From: Mesorhizobium sp. CA14
GTDB lineage: Bacteria; Pseudomonadota; Alphaproteobacteria; Rhizobiales; Rhizobiaceae
NCBI RefSeq assembly: GCF_020165195.1
Contig: NZ_JAIUHR010000009.1
Span: forward strand, 62,001-126,000
Direction of reading: 5' to 3'
DNA: 64,000 nucleotides
Both the position numbers and the translations under genes were made by a program. Under the pieces are notes generated by a model that was not told the origin of the DNA, ran no database searches, and worked only from the letters and a program-made list of their open reading frames with translations. Positions 63,177-64,000 of the stretch are shown one piece after another. Every line of letters begins with the position of its first letter. Position 1 is the first letter of the stretch.

Positions 63177-63340
63177 TTCCTCTCCCCACGAAGTGGGGAG
63201 AGGTGGCCGCGCAGCGGCTGGAGAGGGGCAACGCCAGCGTGAGAGTTGAGGCGCCAAGAAGCATTCAACTTTGCGCCAATCCCCTCTCCGTCTCGGCTCC
63301 GCCAAGCCACCTCTCCCCCGCCTCCGCGGGGGCGAGGAAC
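63177..63340. repeat. Palindromic intergenic repeat, family A (copy 3)
   Basis: TTCCTCTCCCCACGAAGTGG with GGAGAGGTGGCC on the left; CCACCTCTCCCCC then GGGGGCGAGGAA on the right. It begins directly after the ligD stop codon, so it may end the ligD transcript. Same arm order as 27127-27293. Confidence 0.85.
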
Positions 63341-63490
63341 GGCGTCAGGGCATCGACGCTTGCTACAATTTGAACTATTCTCCGCGCCAACCGCCCCAGA
63401 AAACACTTCGTCAGGAATTCGGCAGTACAATCAGGGGTCGGTGTAGGATTTCCGCAGCCTCAATCGTCCTACGGACGAAGCGCTGCAAAG

Positions 63491-63537
63491 AGCATGGTCC
63501 CAAAAGGCGGGAACCGGTTTTTGGACAAGACCATGCT
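63491..63537 (+). repeat. Family D palindromic repeat before ku
   Basis: AGCATGGTC (63491-63499) and GACCATGCT (63529-63537) flank GGGAACCGGTTTTTGG. This build (AGCATG...GGGAACCGGTTTTxGGA...CATGCT) is a dispersed rhizobial repeat that I recognise from general knowledge. It lies 40 bases upstream of the ku start and may overlap its promoter. Confidence 0.7.
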
Positions 63538-63576
63538 TCAACATAGTGTCAGTGCATGGCCGCGTAGGAGTTCATC

Positions 63577-64000
63577 ATGGCGCCCAGGGCAAGTTGGAAA
63601 GGTTATCTCAAGCTCAGCCTCGTCAGCTGTCCGGTCCGGCTCTATCCGGCCACCAGCGCGAGCGAGCGCATCTCGTTCAACCAGTTGCACAAGAAGACCC
63701 ACAACCGCATCAACATGAAGCCGGTCGATCCCGAGCTCGGACTGGTCGAGCGCTCGGACCTGGTGCGCGGCTACGAATATGAGGACAAGCAGTACATCAT
63801 CATCGACGACGCCGACCTCGACGCGGTCCGGATCGAATCCAACCACACGATGAACATCGAGGCTTTCGTCGACGAGGGCGAGGTCGACGTCATCTACCAG
63901 GACTCGCCCTATTACCTCGCGCCCGACGGCGCCATGGCGGAGGAGACCTTCGCGGTGCTGCGGGAAGCGATGCGCAAGTCCGGCAAGCTCGCGATCGCCC
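63577..64000 (+). CDS. ku: Ku protein, 5' part (runs off window)
   Basis: First 141 residues, open to the window end. AGGAG lies eight bases before the ATG. The Ku core begins at WKGYLKLSLVSCPVRLYPAT and continues with FNQLHKKTHNRINMKPVDPE and GYEYEDKQYIIIDDADLDAV, typical bacterial Ku. Homodimeric ring that binds DNA ends and recruits LigD. Position after ligD makes the pair a two-component NHEJ system. Many rhizobia carry several Ku genes, so this may not be the only copy. Confidence 0.93.
   Translation, partial: MAPRASWKGYLKLSLVSCPVRLYPATSASERISFNQLHKKTHNRINMKPVDPELGLVERSDLVRGYEYEDKQYIIIDDADLDAVRIESNHTMNIEAFVDEGEVDVIYQDSPYYLAPDGAMAEETFAVLREAMRKSGKLAIA

Overview
The window reads as a chromosomal segment of a high-GC alphaproteobacterium of the Rhizobiales, most likely Mesorhizobium or a close Phyllobacteriaceae relative. 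The evidence is the codon use, the gene families (NfeD with slipin, a LigD/Ku pair, rhizobial small hypotheticals, a VpsF-type exopolysaccharide locus) and several families of short palindromic intergenic repeats that I associate with rhizobia. The species call is inference. I see no rRNA, tRNA, CRISPR array, transposase or phage gene.

Layout. 1-1937: end of preT and complete preA (reductive pyrimidine catabolism). 2.3-11.5 kb: accessory genes, comprising an OafA-type acyltransferase, a RidA-like protein, small secreted and membrane proteins, an unknown 311-residue protein, two short peptides that look like RiPP precursors (about 6970 and 7203), a LysR/MFS divergent pair and a His-rich secreted protein. 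11.8-13.97 kb: NfeD protease and slipin, overlapping genes. 14.3-17.5 kb: SnoaL-like gene, LysR and divergent quinone-type oxidoreductase, VOC protein. 17.97-21.8 kb: three-subunit molybdenum hydroxylase in a tightly overlapping operon. 22.2-31.6 kb: TetR with aldo/keto reductase, VOC dioxygenase, sulfotransferase, DUF2270 protein, CPA2 antiporter with a stress-type C-terminal domain, MFS carrier, VOC protein. 31.7-36.1 kb: complete sugar ABC importer (ATPase, binding protein, two permeases) behind a LacI-type operator. 36.5-43.4 kb: small enzymes and an ABC exporter pair.

43.5-60.1 kb is an exopolysaccharide locus: two tandem flavoprotein monooxygenase paralogues (one broken by a small deletion), a GINT1-like transferase/hydrolase-fold protein, a Wzz/BY-kinase-like protein whose kinase motifs look degenerate, a VpsF-like polymerase, a GH5 glycanase, two glycosyltransferases, a Wzx flippase and a GNAT acyltransferase. 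A TetA-like exporter and its TetR regulator, with repeated operators between them, sit inside this locus. 60.2-64.0 kb holds LigD and the start of Ku, the two-component bacterial NHEJ system.

The most interesting points are the paired RiPP-like peptides with no maturation enzyme nearby, two modular palindromic repeat families whose arms occur in both inverted orders, the apparently dead kinase half of the Wzz protein, and the paralogue pseudogene next to its intact copy.
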